Assembly (NCBI RefSeq): GCF_002804205.1
Contig: NZ_CP024962.1
Location: forward strand, 434,001 to 498,000
DNA length: 64,000 nt
Direction of reading: 5' to 3'
DNA from: Entomoplasma freundtii
GTDB lineage: Bacteria > Bacillota_I > Bacilli_A > Mycoplasmatales > Mycoplasmataceae
The first letter of the stretch is position 1. Every line of letters begins with the position of its first letter. The position numbers and the translations under genes are program-made. This document shows, piece by piece, positions 12,845-26,244 of this stretch. The notes beneath the pieces were generated by a model. That model had not been told where the DNA came from. It made no database searches and saw only the letters and a list, made by a program, of their open reading frames with translations.

Positions 12845-13147
12845 CTATTTCCGTTGGTAGGCAAGAGCAATGTTCTTTGGTTTAAAATCCAAAGTTTTCA
12901 TTACAATTGCTTCAATTTGGTGAATCATTTGCTTTTCATCAAAAGCAAATGACTTGGTTTCTGGTTTTAAAATAAATTTCACTAAGATGTAAAAATAATG
13001 ATCCATGTAAATTTCGCTAGTTACTTCGATATCCTTAATGTCAGAAGAACTATTATTATTTAAAATCATCATTTTTAAAAGCTTGTTGAACGCGCGATGT
13101 TTAATTTCTAAAGTTCCACGGGTGTTTTGTTCAATCAAAATATCCAT
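12845..13147 (-). CDS. Small conserved-looking protein between efp and tig, possibly Asp23-like
   Basis: The 100-residue product MDILIEQNTRGTLEIKHRAF.. has no signal peptide or membrane span. Its pattern (a strand with EVTSEIYMDHYFYILVKFIL, a helix HQIEAIVMKTLDF, a final strand KNIALAYQRK) resembles the alternating folds of Asp23/Gls24-type proteins. In Firmicutes an Asp23-like gene (yqhY) often follows efp, which supports that reading, but the similarity is only by pattern. It has a clear GGAGAAAAAGCA ribosome site. It sits between efp and tig on the same strand, so it is probably translated. Function unknown. Confidence 0.6.
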   Translation of the reverse strand: MDILIEQNTRGTLEIKHRAFNKLLKMMILNNNSSSDIKDIEVTSEIYMDHYFYILVKFILKPETKSFAFDEKQMIHQIEAIVMKTLDFKPKNIALAYQRK

Positions 13148-13245
13148 TGCTTTTTCTCCTTGGCTTCTAGTTAGCCTTTTGTCAAAGTCATTACCTTATC
13201 ACCACTTTTATTTTAAAAAGGCATCTATTTCTAATAAAAATTATT

Positions 13246-13809
13246 TTATTGAGCACGCCCAACATATTTACCATCGTTGGTATTAATAATGACTTTGGTC
13301 CCTTCATTTACAAATAAAGGCACTTGAATCTCATAGCCAGTTTCCAATTTGGCTTTTTTTTGTGCTCCGGAAGTGGTATCTCCCTTCACCGCTGCTTCGG
13401 CTTCGACAATTGTTAATTCCACTTTGTCGGGTAAAGTTACCCCTAAAATTTCACCGTCAAATTCAGTCATTTTTAACATTAATCCATCAGTTAAAAAATT
13501 CTTTTCTCAATCTAAGCTAGCCATGGGAATTTGAACTTGATCATAAGTTTCGGTGTCCATTAAATAGGCATTTTCACCATCATTGTAAAGATATTGCATA
13601 TCCTTACGGTCAATCATGGCCTTCTCAACTTTATCACCACCGGTGAAAGTCATTTCTGTACGTGATCCGGTACGCATATTTCTAATTTTAACGGTTACCT
13701 TACCTTGCTGACGACCAGTTTTAGAAAATGACTGTTCAATCACTACGTATACATTTCCATCCATTAGAAATGTTGAGCCAGGTCTTAAATCATTTACTTG
13801 CATGCTCAT
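13246..13809 (-). CDS. efp: Translation elongation factor P
   Basis: EF-P (187 aa, normal length) relieves ribosome stalling at polyproline stretches. The KOW-like N domain begins MQVNDLRPGSTFLMDGN and is followed by two OB domains; the last ends YVGRAQ, close to the family end. The loop that enters the peptidyl-transferase centre reads KTGRQQGKVTVKIRN. Aligned to Bacillus (KPGKGAAFVRSKLRN), the tip residue is Arg-33, not the Lys that is modified in many bacteria. No modification enzyme for it is visible in the window. One TGA is read as Trp. Either of the first two ATG codons (residues 1 and 3) could start it. Confidence 0.95.
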
Positions 13810-13924
13810 ACTAAACTCTCCTTTGATTTCTTCATTTAGCTATTTATTTTTTAAATCAATATTGATTATAACTAACTCTCTCGAAAAGCGAAATTACCCT
13901 TTTACTTTTAGGTGCCGAAAAAGT

Positions 13925-14740
13925 TTATTTTTTGCTTTTTTCATCGTCATTTGTTAAATCTTCCGGTTGGTCGCTTGGATGGAAAATTGTCGTATTAGTA
14001 ATTTCCTCAAATTCTACTCTAGAATCTAAATCCTGACTGGCAATGTTACTTTCGGTGAGAGTAATTTCTTCATCAATAATTATTGTCGATTTTTGGTTTG
14101 TTTGAGAATCATGATGCTTATAACCTGTCCCTTCCCTTCAACGGCGGAATGGTCTTTTGTAATTACCTACCCTATCTTTGGCCGCAGTTGGGGTAGCAGA
14201 CACTGGTTTTAAATAACTAAAATCAAATAAAACCCGCATTTTAGGACGGCGGAAAAGTGTTACTAGGAGCACACTCACCATTAACGAAATTCCATATTGG
14301 ATAACATCAACAATAAATTCCTTCAACATATAAGCGGTAGCTTGCTCTTTACCTAAAGATAAGTTGATTCCATAATTATAAGGTAAGTAGAAAAAAAGCA
14401 TTAACCCAGCAAAAGCCAAAGCTCCATAAACTGTTAAGGGTTTTTTAAATAATTTAATAACAGCAAACATTAAAACGCGCACCAAAATCGACATCGGAAT
14501 ATAAGCCATTCCTCCAGATGCCAAATCAAAAAAAGTTGGCCATAAAATACCATCAATTAACATCATTGGTCCGGGAATAACACAAATTAAGGCCATATAA
14601 AGTCCATCAGCAATTTGAAAAGAAGAGTCACCAATTTTAATAAAAATTGTTGGCAAAGCCATGATGAACAAAACGGCTAATAATACTGCAGTAGTTACTA
14701 AATAACGAGTGTTTCGAAAGTAGCTAAATGAACGCATCAT
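13925..14740 (-). CDS. Probable ECF transporter substrate-binding (S) component
   Basis: The protein (271 aa) has about six hydrophobic segments between residues 12 and 175 (for example YLVTTAVLLAVLFIMALPTIF, ADGLYMALICVIPGPMMLIDG). The pattern 'ADG.Y..L....PG..M.IDG......D...GG..YIP.SI' is that of energy-coupling-factor S components for vitamins. The energizing module (EcfA/EcfT) is not in the window. After residue 200 there is an unusual hydrophilic, acidic C-terminal tail of about 70 residues, exposed only when the TGA at 14138 is read as Trp. The ATG shares its first base with the fmt stop (TAATG), so translation is probably coupled. The substrate cannot be told. Confidence 0.65.
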
Positions 14741-15699
14741 TAGATAAATTTTCCTCCAATCTGGAAAGCATTTAAGCCAAAAATTCCGGCTGGTGTTGGG
14801 TTTTTGCCCGCTTTTTGAATAACTAAGATTTGTAATTGGCCATCTTGGGTGGCCACAGTAATACCCTTTTTATTGATTTCAAGAATAGTGCCTGGAATTA
14901 CCGTTTTGATTTTGTTCTTGCAGTTTTCTAGAGCGGTTGTTTTTAAAATTTTATAACGTTGCTCTTTATAAGTGGTCCAAGCTCCCGGTTGAGGGCTAAG
15001 AGCCCGGATTTGGTTATGTAAATTGCGTGTTGTATTATTTCAATTTAAATGCTCTTGTTCAGATTTTAGAATAGGAGCAAAAGTGACTAGACTTTCAATT
15101 TGATCTAGTGGGTCAATTTTTCCCTCAAAAATCATTTTCAAATTTTCTTTTAACAAGACACTTCCTAAATCAGCCATCTCGCTAAATAATTCTTCACTAT
15201 TGATGTCTGGTTTAATGGTTAGTTTAGCTTGAGCAAAATAAGGCCCTGCATCCATCCCTTTGACCATTCGCATTAATGACATCCCGGTCTCGGTATCACC
15301 ATTCCAAATCGCCATTTGAATGGGTGCTCCTCCTCGATAGGCCGGTAGAAGACTACCGTGTAAGTTTAATGGTTCTATTTGAGGAATTTGCAAAACCTTA
15401 GGCGGTAAAAATTGACCAAAAGCACAGGTAATCAAAAAATCTGGTTTCAGAGCAGTTAACTCTGGAATAATTGTAGCGACTTTCGTTGGTTGTAAAACGG
15501 GTAAACCATATTTTAGAGCCATCTCTTTAACAGGCGAACTTGTTAATCTAAGTTTTCGGCCTTCCTTCTTGTCTGGTTGGGTAACGACTAGTTGCACTTC
15601 CACCTCTGGATTAGTCACCAAACTTTCTAAAATTGTAGCCCCTATTTTTGGAGTCCCAAAAAAAATGACTTTCATTTTTGACTTAACTTTATTTTGCAT
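14740..15699 (-). CDS. fmt: Methionyl-tRNA formyltransferase
   Basis: Fmt formylates initiator Met-tRNA. The 319-aa product has the N-terminal transferase domain MKVIFFGTPKIG and the catalytic Asn/His/Asp set: LNLHGSLLPAYRGGAPIQ and KGMDAGPYF. The C-terminal OB-like domain is seen only when the TGA at 15040 is read as Trp; it ends FGLNAFQIGGKFI. Three in-frame ATGs are possible. A weak GGGAG lies just before the one at 15699, which overlaps the end of the upstream gene by 11 bases; the family start corresponds to the ATG at 15675. The stop overlaps the start of the ECF gene by one base. Confidence 0.93.
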
Positions 15700-17809
15700 T
15701 TTGCTCCCATTCTTGATAAATTTCCTTAACACGTTGGAGAATAACGACCATCGCTAAAGTATCCCGATTACAATAAGCTAGCAAATCAGGATAAATTCCT
15801 TCCTCCCAAACTGCTTGCGGAATTAAACCATCGATAAACTCTCGAAACACTTGTGAAGCTTTATCACCTTTATTAATCGTCAAATCAGTATAAGAAAAAT
15901 TAGGCTCCAAGGCAGGTTGCGTTTTTTTAATTGAGTAACTACCTTCAAAAAGTGGGTGATTAACCATAAATCAAGGATAAACACCTTTTTTACCTTTAAA
16001 AAAGGTCATCAAGTCGATGGTGTTTTGGACAATATAGAATAAAGGAATTTTGAGTTCCGGAAAAGCTCAAGCTGCATACTTAAGAACTGTTTTTTCAAAG
16101 GAGTCATTATAAGCAACATAAACTCCAGGCCCTTGACTAAAAATAGCTTTTAAAAATTCTCGTAAAAATTCAGGACGAGGATCAGCAATTTGGTTTGCAA
16201 GAAAATCATAATGTTTCATCGATTGTGGTTGGTTGTAATCATAATTATCGTCCATTAAAACATCAATCGAATATTGGAAGGGGATTTGTTGATAAGATTT
16301 AGAACGATGAAAGCGGGGAATAGCCCATTTAACTGTCTCAAAATCATACATATAGACGGGGTAGTGACTATATTGAACTAAATTTTGCTTCACATACCCT
16401 TGTTTACCATTAATTGCGTCAGTTATCCTGAATTTGTTAGTCTGATATTGATGAACTAGGTCAAGGTGTTCATGATGATAAGGAAGGAAAAAGTCGTCTC
16501 CTTTAAAAGTTAAGGAGGCTTCCAAACCCTTTAAAGATTTTATTTTTGTTAAATAAACTTGTTGTGTTTCTCAATAAACCTGCGCTTTCTTACTGTTAGC
16601 AAAATTACTTGACCCCGTTAATTGAAAAATATGCGGTTGTGACGTATCAAATCATGGCATTATGTGATAACAAAAAGTTTCTTTCGGAGCTCAAATTTTG
16701 GCACCTTTTTTTTGTTTTAAAGCAACGGGTCAACTGCAATTTGGTTGTTGAAAATAATAAGTCATAAGACTCAAAGGTTTATTTAGGTAAGTACTCAACT
16801 CATTAATTCAACTTTCCCATCGTCCTTGAGTTTCTAAATCACGATAAGCTTCCAATAAAGAATAGGGAGCAGTTTTGCTTCCTTGTTTTTTGAGTCAGGG
16901 GTCAAAGTCTAGGAAATAATCAAATTCATCTTCAATCATTTTAATTTCGCTATCTGGTTGCCAATTACTGTTTAAAACTTTTTCAAAAGCAGTTTTCGCT
17001 TCCGCAAAAGTGATTTGGGGAGTTTCTTCATAAAGAGTACTAGCCAAATCTTTTAGTGGCGAATCATCATAAGCAAAAGGCACTCCTAAAATGAAATTAT
17101 CACGTAAGTGACCTAAATAAACTTCATCAACAATCAAACCATTTTTTTCCAGAATAAAGATTTGGTAAGCTAAATCAAAAAAGTGTTCCGGCTTGATTTT
17201 TGAAGTGGCCTTTATTTCAATAATTTCAACATGATTATTACCGTTCAAACGTAGAATGTCACAACGGGTTTTTAAATTATTATTATCATAGCCAAACGCT
17301 GGTTCAAAAAGATAGTGATATTGGCTTTGTTCATTGTTTAGTAAGTCGGTTGTCTGTTTTTGAACTGCAACAAAATCTAGGTTACCAGAAAAATCCGCTA
17401 CCTTTAAATGGGGTGTTTTTTTAGCATTTTCCAGTGTTCAAAAAACCCGTGCTTTGTCTCCTACTTCATTACCATTTTCAATAGTTTCCCCTTGAAACTT
17501 TGTCAAGACAAAACCGTCCTCATCAGTTCAATTTTGGGAAAATTTTGTCAAACTTTCGTTATCTTGCTGATTATTATTATCTAATAATTGACAATAAACT
17601 TCATAAAGATCAATCGTAGAAGCATCGCTATGATAGTCATCTTCATTAGTAATTTTATCTTTACCTCAATAAATAAATTCTTTGGCATTTTGAGCATCAA
17701 GCATCTGCTTAAAATTCGCGAAACTATGTCATACCCAAGCTTTTTTTTCACACTCCACTAAAGCGGTTTTAAAATCTTCTTTTGATAAGGGCCCTTGGTA
17801 AATACTCAT
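15689..17809 (-). CDS. DUF2779-type protein with RecB/Cas4-like and RNase H-like nuclease domains
   Basis: A 706-residue protein, open only with TGA as Trp. The N half contains a probable PD-(D/E)XK nuclease core near residues 190-205: VEIIEIKATSKIK has the E-x-K motif, as in Cas4/RecB-like enzymes. The C half holds an RNase H-like DEDD exonuclease pattern: YDFET at about 489, VAYNDSFEKTVL near 565, and CNRDTLAMV near the end. DUF2779 proteins with this plan are widespread in mollicutes; their role is not established. The start ATG at 17809 gives MSIYQGPLSKEDFKTALVEC. It overlaps fmt by 11 bases, so it is co-transcribed with fmt. A DNA- or RNA-processing role is inference. Confidence 0.75.
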
Positions 17810-17881
17810 CTAAAATAATTCCTTTTCTACTTTCCTAATTGTAACAAAAACCGAAGCCTTCCATTAATTTGGTCTCGAACC

Positions 17882-17909
17882 AAAAGAAAACCTAACATTC
17901 AAAGTTAGG
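17882..17909 (-). terminator. Terminator of the 17929-18549 gene
   Basis: The stem CCTAAC / GTTAGG with a 7-base loop is followed on the minus strand by TTTTCTTTT. It lies 20 bases after the TAA of the coiled-coil protein gene and before the DUF2779 gene. Confidence 0.65.
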
Positions 17910-17928
17910 CTTCATTAATTTGGTAACG

Positions 17929-18549
17929 TTAATCGGTTTTTTTTCTAGTGGGAATAAATTTACCACTTACGTTTTGCGAGGGACGAACGATTGGAGTTGG
18001 CTCAGTCTTTTTCTTTTTGTGATCGATTTTGGCAGTTTTTAATTCTTCACGTTCTTTTGCTTTTAACTCTTTTTCACGAACCTTTTCTTCTTGACGAATA
18101 AGTTGTTTTTCGGATTTAGTTAACTTGATTTCTTTTTCAGCAATAGCAATTCTTCGTTTCGTTTCTTCTAATTCAAGAGCACCGTTAACTACTCAATCAG
18201 TTTTATAATTTTTTTTGTCAATTTTTGTCGTTAGACCTTCAATTTCATAAGCACGAACTTCTAAGACTTTATTAGTTTTTGGTTCGATTAGCTCAACGAT
18301 TACATCAAACACATCACGATATTTATATTCCGCTCCTTTACGAGCATAAACTTTTTCAAATTCGATGCGTAAGTTACGACGTTTTTCCACTGTGGCAATA
18401 TAATCTTTGATTTGGTTTCGAACTTCTTGATAACGCTTGGCTTTTTCTTTCTTAGACGCCTTGCGACCTGTAATGGTGGTCACAATTACAAAAATAATTA
18501 CAACCACAAGGACAACTAACAAGACAATTGTCATTGATGGGTTTCCCAT
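17929..18549 (-). CDS. Membrane-anchored, highly charged protein with C-terminal coiled coil
   Basis: I do not recognise this 206-residue protein. It starts MGNPSMTIVLLVVLVVVIIFV, a single membrane helix (residues 6-25), followed by a basic cytosolic region. Residues 85-118 may form a small beta-rich domain (YRDVFDVIVELIEP, VLEVRAYEIEGL). From about residue 120, after an in-frame TGA read as Trp, comes a long Lys/Glu-rich helix likely to form a coiled coil (EETKRRIAIAEKEIKLTKSEK). The basic tail ends PTRKKTD. It could be a membrane scaffold, but nothing proves this. It is a single gene with its own terminator, downstream of mnmA. Confidence 0.7.
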
Positions 18550-18578
18550 AAATATTAAACTCCCTTATTTTTCTTTAA

Positions 18579-19829
<1,251 letters not shown>

Positions 19830-19843
19830 ATTTTACCATTTTT

Positions 19844-21373
19844 TTAGACTTGGACGAAGGCGAGCGCCACGAAATAAATAATCATTAAAAGACTTAGAGG
19901 TCACATTAAGAGACTCATCTGTTTAACTTTTTTAGTCACTAACATCACAAAAGTATATGTGATAATCCCAAAAGCTACACCATTAATTAATGTATAGGTC
20001 GTCATGGCCATAATGATCGTCATTACTACAGCAAAGGCAAATTCCGGTTTTTTTCATTCAATTTGAGTAATAACCCCACTAATTAATAACCCAATGTAAA
20101 CACAGGCCGCTCCAGTGATGAAAGTCGGAATCATTTTAAAAATTGGGTAAAGCGGAATCGCTACCAAAAACATTAATGAAGCTACAATTGCTGCAAATCC
20201 AGTGCGGGCACCTTGTTGAATTCCTGTCGAAGATTCAATCGTACCACCAATTGTTGAAGTCCCGATGCAACCATTTAAAATTCCACAAGTGGCATCAATG
20301 GTTAATTCTTTTTTGATTAATTGTTGAGGATTCGGGCGATCTAATTGATGAGTTAAAGTTCCCATGGCCGAAACGCCATCAAAGAAGGCCATTAAAGTGA
20401 CGAGTAAAATAGAAATATAGAAAACTGGACTTAGCCAAATCTTCGAATCGCCGAAGGCTCGTCACCCTGTTTTAATGTTTCAAGTTCATCCACTTCAATC
20501 ATATTCTCAAGTAAAGCCATCGCGGAAGTTAGCTCCGGCAAAAGAACCTCCTTGACCCACTCATTGTGAATCGCGGGGAACCACATTTGCAATAATTAAC
20601 ACTAAAGCAAACCCAACAAGAAGAGAAATGGCAATTCCTCCAGGAACTTTTTTAAAATGAAATAAAAGCATTAAGCCTAAAGTTCCTAAACCTAATAAAA
20701 CCATTGGGTAAGTGTCTTTTAATTTACTTAACGAGGCAATCGGCAAACCATTAGTTAAACTAAATAGACCGATTTGTTGAAGACCAACATAAGCAATAAA
20801 GAAACCGATTGATAAAGTGAACCCTAAAGTCAAGGAACGAGGCAACGCTTTTAAGACTGTTTCCTTAATCGGAGTCACAGTCACGATAGTAAACAAAATG
20901 TTGGCAAAAATAATTGCTAACATTGCCCCTTCAAAACCAATCCCTTGTTGGGCAATGGAATATGTGAATAATGTGTTCATCCCCATAGTGGGTGTCAAAA
21001 CAATAGGTACATTCGCTACCAATCCCATGATAAAAGTAGTAAAAAACGCTGTAATTGCAGTAGATAGAAAAATTCCAAAATAATTCATATTGCCTTGGGA
21101 ACCGTCAATCGATGGAGCCCCTTGCAAGATTGCAGGGTTGACTGAAAGTATATAAACCAAAGCAAGGAACGTGGTGAGACCACCAATAATTTCTTTTTTG
21201 AGAGTCGTACCAAAAGTATCAAATTTAAAGTAACCGCCAAGAGTTTTTGGCCCTTTAATAGGTTTAAAATTACTTTTTGTTTTGAGTTGATGATTCTTCT
21301 TTATAGCTTGTTTTTTGTTACTTTTTGATGTATTTGCCATGCCGCCTTTCTTTTGTTCAACTAGTCCCAACAT
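19844..21373 (-). CDS. NCS2/AzgA-type purine (guanine/hypoxanthine/adenine) permease
   Basis: The 509-residue membrane protein has about 12 hydrophobic segments. Family marks are KKEIIGGLTTFLALVYILSVNPAIL, VPIVLTPTMGMNTLFTYS (the AzgA 'GMG.N..FTY' motif with small changes) and GTSTIGGTIESSTGIQQGARTG in the second half. These fit the AzgA/PbuG/PbuO subgroup that imports nucleobases, which a mollicute without purine synthesis needs. The exact base is not decided by sequence. Before the first helix lies a Lys-rich cytosolic extension of about 45 residues. The start is uncertain between ATG 21373 and ATG 21340; neither has a strong ribosome site. It starts 29 bases after dnaJ. No purine riboswitch fits in that gap. 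Confidence 0.88.
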
Positions 21374-21402
21374 TTGCCCTTTATGATAGTTAAAACGTGG
21401 GT

Positions 21403-22536
21403 TTAGTCAAGTTTATTAACAATTTTAAAAGTTGTATCTTGAGCAATTTCTTCCAAAATTTTGCGAGTTTTTCGATCAACCAGATTAGGAACCACAATAT
21501 TAATTAAAAGTTTTAAATCTCCGCGGTGATGCGAATTGATGTTCTTATAAAGACCACGATCACGGATAGTTATATATTCACCCGAATTAGTTCCTTGCGG
21601 AACTTTAATCCGAAGTGGTCCATCATAAGTTTCCACAATAATATCATGACCGAGAATAGCATCAAGATAACTAAGATTATATTTCATAATCAAATCATTG
21701 CCAGAAATTTTAAAAATTAATGATTCCTTAACATGGATATTTAAATAAATATTTCCTTTCGGTCCACCATATGGTGAATCGTGACCAGCACCAGAAATCA
21801 TCAATTGTTGACCGGGTCTTAACCCTTTCGGAATGTCTAAAGTAACATCACGACGAGTCACGTAATAACTATCACCATGACAACTATGACATTTATTGGT
21901 AAATATTTTTCCAGTGCCATGACATTCTGGACATGTTTGTTGGCTTTGGAAAGCAAATGGTCCTAATTGTTGGTCCATCACCACTTGACCAGCCCCATGA
22001 CATTCGGGACAAATCATGACATCTTTAGGATTTTCTGCTCCTTGGCCATGACAAGTTTGACATTTCGTTAATAAATCAAGACTAACTTGCTTCGTAGTTC
22101 CAAAAATTAGTTCTTTTCAAGTTAATTCGATATCCAAAACTAAATCTTCACCTGGAATGGGCCTTTGGTTCTGAAAACCACTACGATTAGATGGCCCTTC
22201 ACCGAACATTTCTCCAAAAATATCAGAGAAGGAAGAGCTACGTCCACCCATTCCTGACATATTTTTAAATAAATCTTCAAAGTTACCAAACCCTCCAAAG
22301 CCAGCTTGTCCTTCAACTCCAGCATGACCGAATCTGTCATAACGATCACGTTTTTTAGAATCAAGCAGGACTTCTGAAGCTTCATTGATTTCTTTGAATT
22401 TTTCCTCTGCATCAGGACTTTTGTTGACGTCAGGGTGGTATTTTTTGGCTAAAGCACGGTAAGCTTTTTTAATTTCTTGTTCCGTTGCAGTTTTTGGCAC
22501 ACCAAGAACTTCATAATAATCTCTTTTCGCTGCCAT
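21403..22536 (-). CDS. dnaJ: Chaperone DnaJ
   Basis: DnaJ (377 aa) delivers substrates to DnaK and stimulates its ATPase. The J domain (residues 1-70) carries HPD in [10 protein letters not shown] Gly/Phe-rich linker follows ([12 protein letters not shown], near 75-130). The zinc-binding domain with four CxxCxGxG motifs is then visible (for example [28 protein letters not shown]), and the C-terminal substrate-binding domain ends VNKLD. One in-frame TGA is read as Trp. It is the last gene of the hrcA-grpE-dnaK-dnaJ series, after a hairpin at 22556-22580. Confidence 0.97.
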
Positions 22537-22555
22537 AACTTCCTTTCTCGTAAAT

Positions 22556-22580
22556 AAAACTAACCTTATAAGTTAGTTTT
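22556..22580. terminator. Hairpin between dnaK and dnaJ
   Basis: The 9-bp perfect stem AAAACTAAC / GTTAGTTTT has a 7-base loop. On the minus strand it follows the dnaK stop by 28 bases and precedes dnaJ. It may be a partial terminator that lowers dnaJ expression, or it may stabilise the dnaK 3' end. Confidence 0.55.
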
Positions 22581-22607
22581 ATTTGTTTTTAATTTTTAAA
22601 TAAGTAA

Positions 22608-24467
<1,860 letters not shown>

Positions 24468-24491
24468 TTAGTTTATTTAATTTAAATATGT

Positions 24492-25163
24492 TTATTTAGC
24501 GACCTTTACGCTCGTATGTTTAATCACACGGTCATGTAACTTGTAGCCATGACTATTAATGACTGCAATTTTACCACTTGGGACATTTTCAGTTTCAATT
24601 ACTTCGGTGGCCTCATGTAGATGGGGATTAAAATCATCCCCAACCTTTACTTCAATTTGGTGAATACCATTGTTAGCTAAGACCTGGTCAAGTTGCTTCG
24701 CAATCATATCAAAGCCCATTAAATAGTTTTTTACTTCTTCATTTTTCACAGGCATTGTTAAAATCTTTTTGAATAAGTCTAAGGCTGGAATAATATCTTG
24801 GGCTAATTTAACCCCGCCATATTTCCGAGTTTGAACTTCTTCCTCACCATGACGACGAGCCATGGTTTGAATTTTGGCAATATTTTCTAAATTTTCTTCT
24901 TGCAATTGGCGAACAGTATTTGTTAAGTTTTTTAGTTCTGTTTCCACTACGTTTTGGTAATTGACAAAATTATTAGTTGGACAACTTGTTGAATTGTCTA
25001 GTGATTCTTCAGTTGGTGAAGTATTAGTGATTGGTTCTGGTTTGTAATCACCAAGAATGGCTAAGGCTTCCTTCAAAGCTTTTTTATGAGCATCATGTTT
25101 ATCTAGTTTTGCATTGTCTTTATTTAAGTTATTTTCATCATTATTATTGTGGTTATTTTTCAT
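24492..25163 (-). CDS. grpE: Nucleotide exchange factor GrpE
   Basis: GrpE (223 aa) releases ADP from DnaK. It has an Asn/Asp/Lys-rich, probably disordered start (about 70 residues), then a long helix (NVVETELKNLTNTVRQLQEEN), a segment ARRHGEEEVQTRKYGG and the beta domain with HEATEVIETENVPSGKI and the end VIKHTSVKVAK. Its ATG lies inside the end of hrcA (11-base overlap), behind TTAGGAGGC, so the two are translationally coupled. Confidence 0.94.
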   Translation of the reverse strand: MKNNHNNNDENNLNKDNAKLDKHDAHKKALKEALAILGDYKPEPITNTSPTEESLDNSTSCPTNNFVNYQNVVETELKNLTNTVRQLQEENLENIAKIQTMARRHGEEEVQTRKYGGVKLAQDIIPALDLFKKILTMPVKNEEVKNYLMGFDMIAKQLDQVLANNGIHQIEVKVGDDFNPHLHEATEVIETENVPSGKIAVINSHGYKLHDRVIKHTSVKVAK

Positions 25164-26193
25164 GCTTGCCTCCTAATTTTAAGCCGACTAAATCAATTAA
25201 TCACTCGACCAATTGGGTAGCCTGGTCATAATCCATTCGTTTCGGCCCCACCAAAGTAATCGCTGCCTTTTTTCCGTTAGAGGTAGCAAACTCGGTGCCA
25301 ACCATCCCAATATCAGCAAAATCACCATCGTTTTCTTCGCCAATTTTGGTAGCAATTTTATTTTTTTGTTTATTGGAAGAGTAACGAATATCATACCAAT
25401 CAAACGGTGACATATTTTCCATTAGTTGAATAACAGCCTTGAGTTTTTCTGTATTACTAAATTCTGGTTTTTCCAACATATATTTAATGCCATAAGTTTC
25501 TTTAGTTTCGTTATCATTTTCTAGGATGGTGTTCACAAAACTTTGGAGAATATATTCATAATTGCGGACGGCGATTTGTAACTCAGGTTGAATGACGGTT
25601 ACCGCTTGCTTCACGTAAGATAATTTTTGGTCAAGCAAGTTATCGGAAAAAAGTTTGATAGCAATAGCCAAATCATTAAGCGAAGCATTTTCTAGATTAA
25701 AAACCTTTTTATGAATATTACCATTGGAAAGGATGAAAATTACTGACGCTGTCGTTTGGGTTAACGGAATAAGATCAATTTTCTTCAACACATTTTCTTC
25801 CACCAAATCCTTCATGGAAACGATAGCTGTTAATTCGGTCATTTCGCTAATAATATTAGTTGCTTGATCAATAATTTTTTCAATATTATGAGTTCGAAAA
25901 TCCATCAGGTTTTCGAGTTGTTTTTTTAAATCGGCATTGTTAACAGTTTTATTTTTCATTAAATAGTCAACATAGTAACGGTAACCTTTGGTAGAAGGTA
26001 CCCGGCCTGAAGAAGTATGTTGTTTTTCTAAAAACCCGTATTCTTCTAAAGCAGATGCTTCATTTCTTACGGTGGCACTTGAAATTGGCATTTCAATTAG
26101 TTCCAAGATTCGTTTTGAACCGACTGGTTGAACCGTTTTGATAAATTCTTTAACAATGGCTTTTAAAATTTTTTCCTGGCGTTGTGAAAGCAT
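25153..26193 (-). CDS. hrcA: Heat-inducible transcription repressor HrcA
   Basis: HrcA (346 aa) represses heat-shock genes by binding CIRCE. The N-terminal winged helix reads LSQRQEKILKAIVKEFIKTVQPVGS and SSATVRNEASALEEYGFL. The GAF-like region follows, and the C-terminal part has the family pattern IGMVGTEFA..GKKAAITLVGPKRMDYDQATQLVE. The true end comes after the TGA at 25201 (Trp) and overlaps grpE. A CIRCE operator lies 25-51 bases upstream of its ATG, so it should control its own operon, and also lon and clpB, which carry the same element. Confidence 0.96.
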
Positions 26194-26217
26194 CGTACCA
26201 CCTACTTCATTCTACAA

Positions 26218-26244
26218 TTAGCACTATTCATTATCAAGTGCTAA
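26218..26244. promoter_or_regulatory. CIRCE operator of the hrcA-grpE-dnaK-dnaJ operon
   Basis: TTAGCACTA, nine bases, AAGTGCTAA. It overlaps the last codon of clpB (stop TAG at 26241-26243). On the minus strand the spacer holds GATAAT, a plausible -10 box, so HrcA bound here would block the promoter. Confidence 0.88.

Noticed and set aside
21374-21402. Purine riboswitch before the AzgA-type permease
   Set aside because: Only 29 bases separate dnaJ from the permease, too short for the aptamer.
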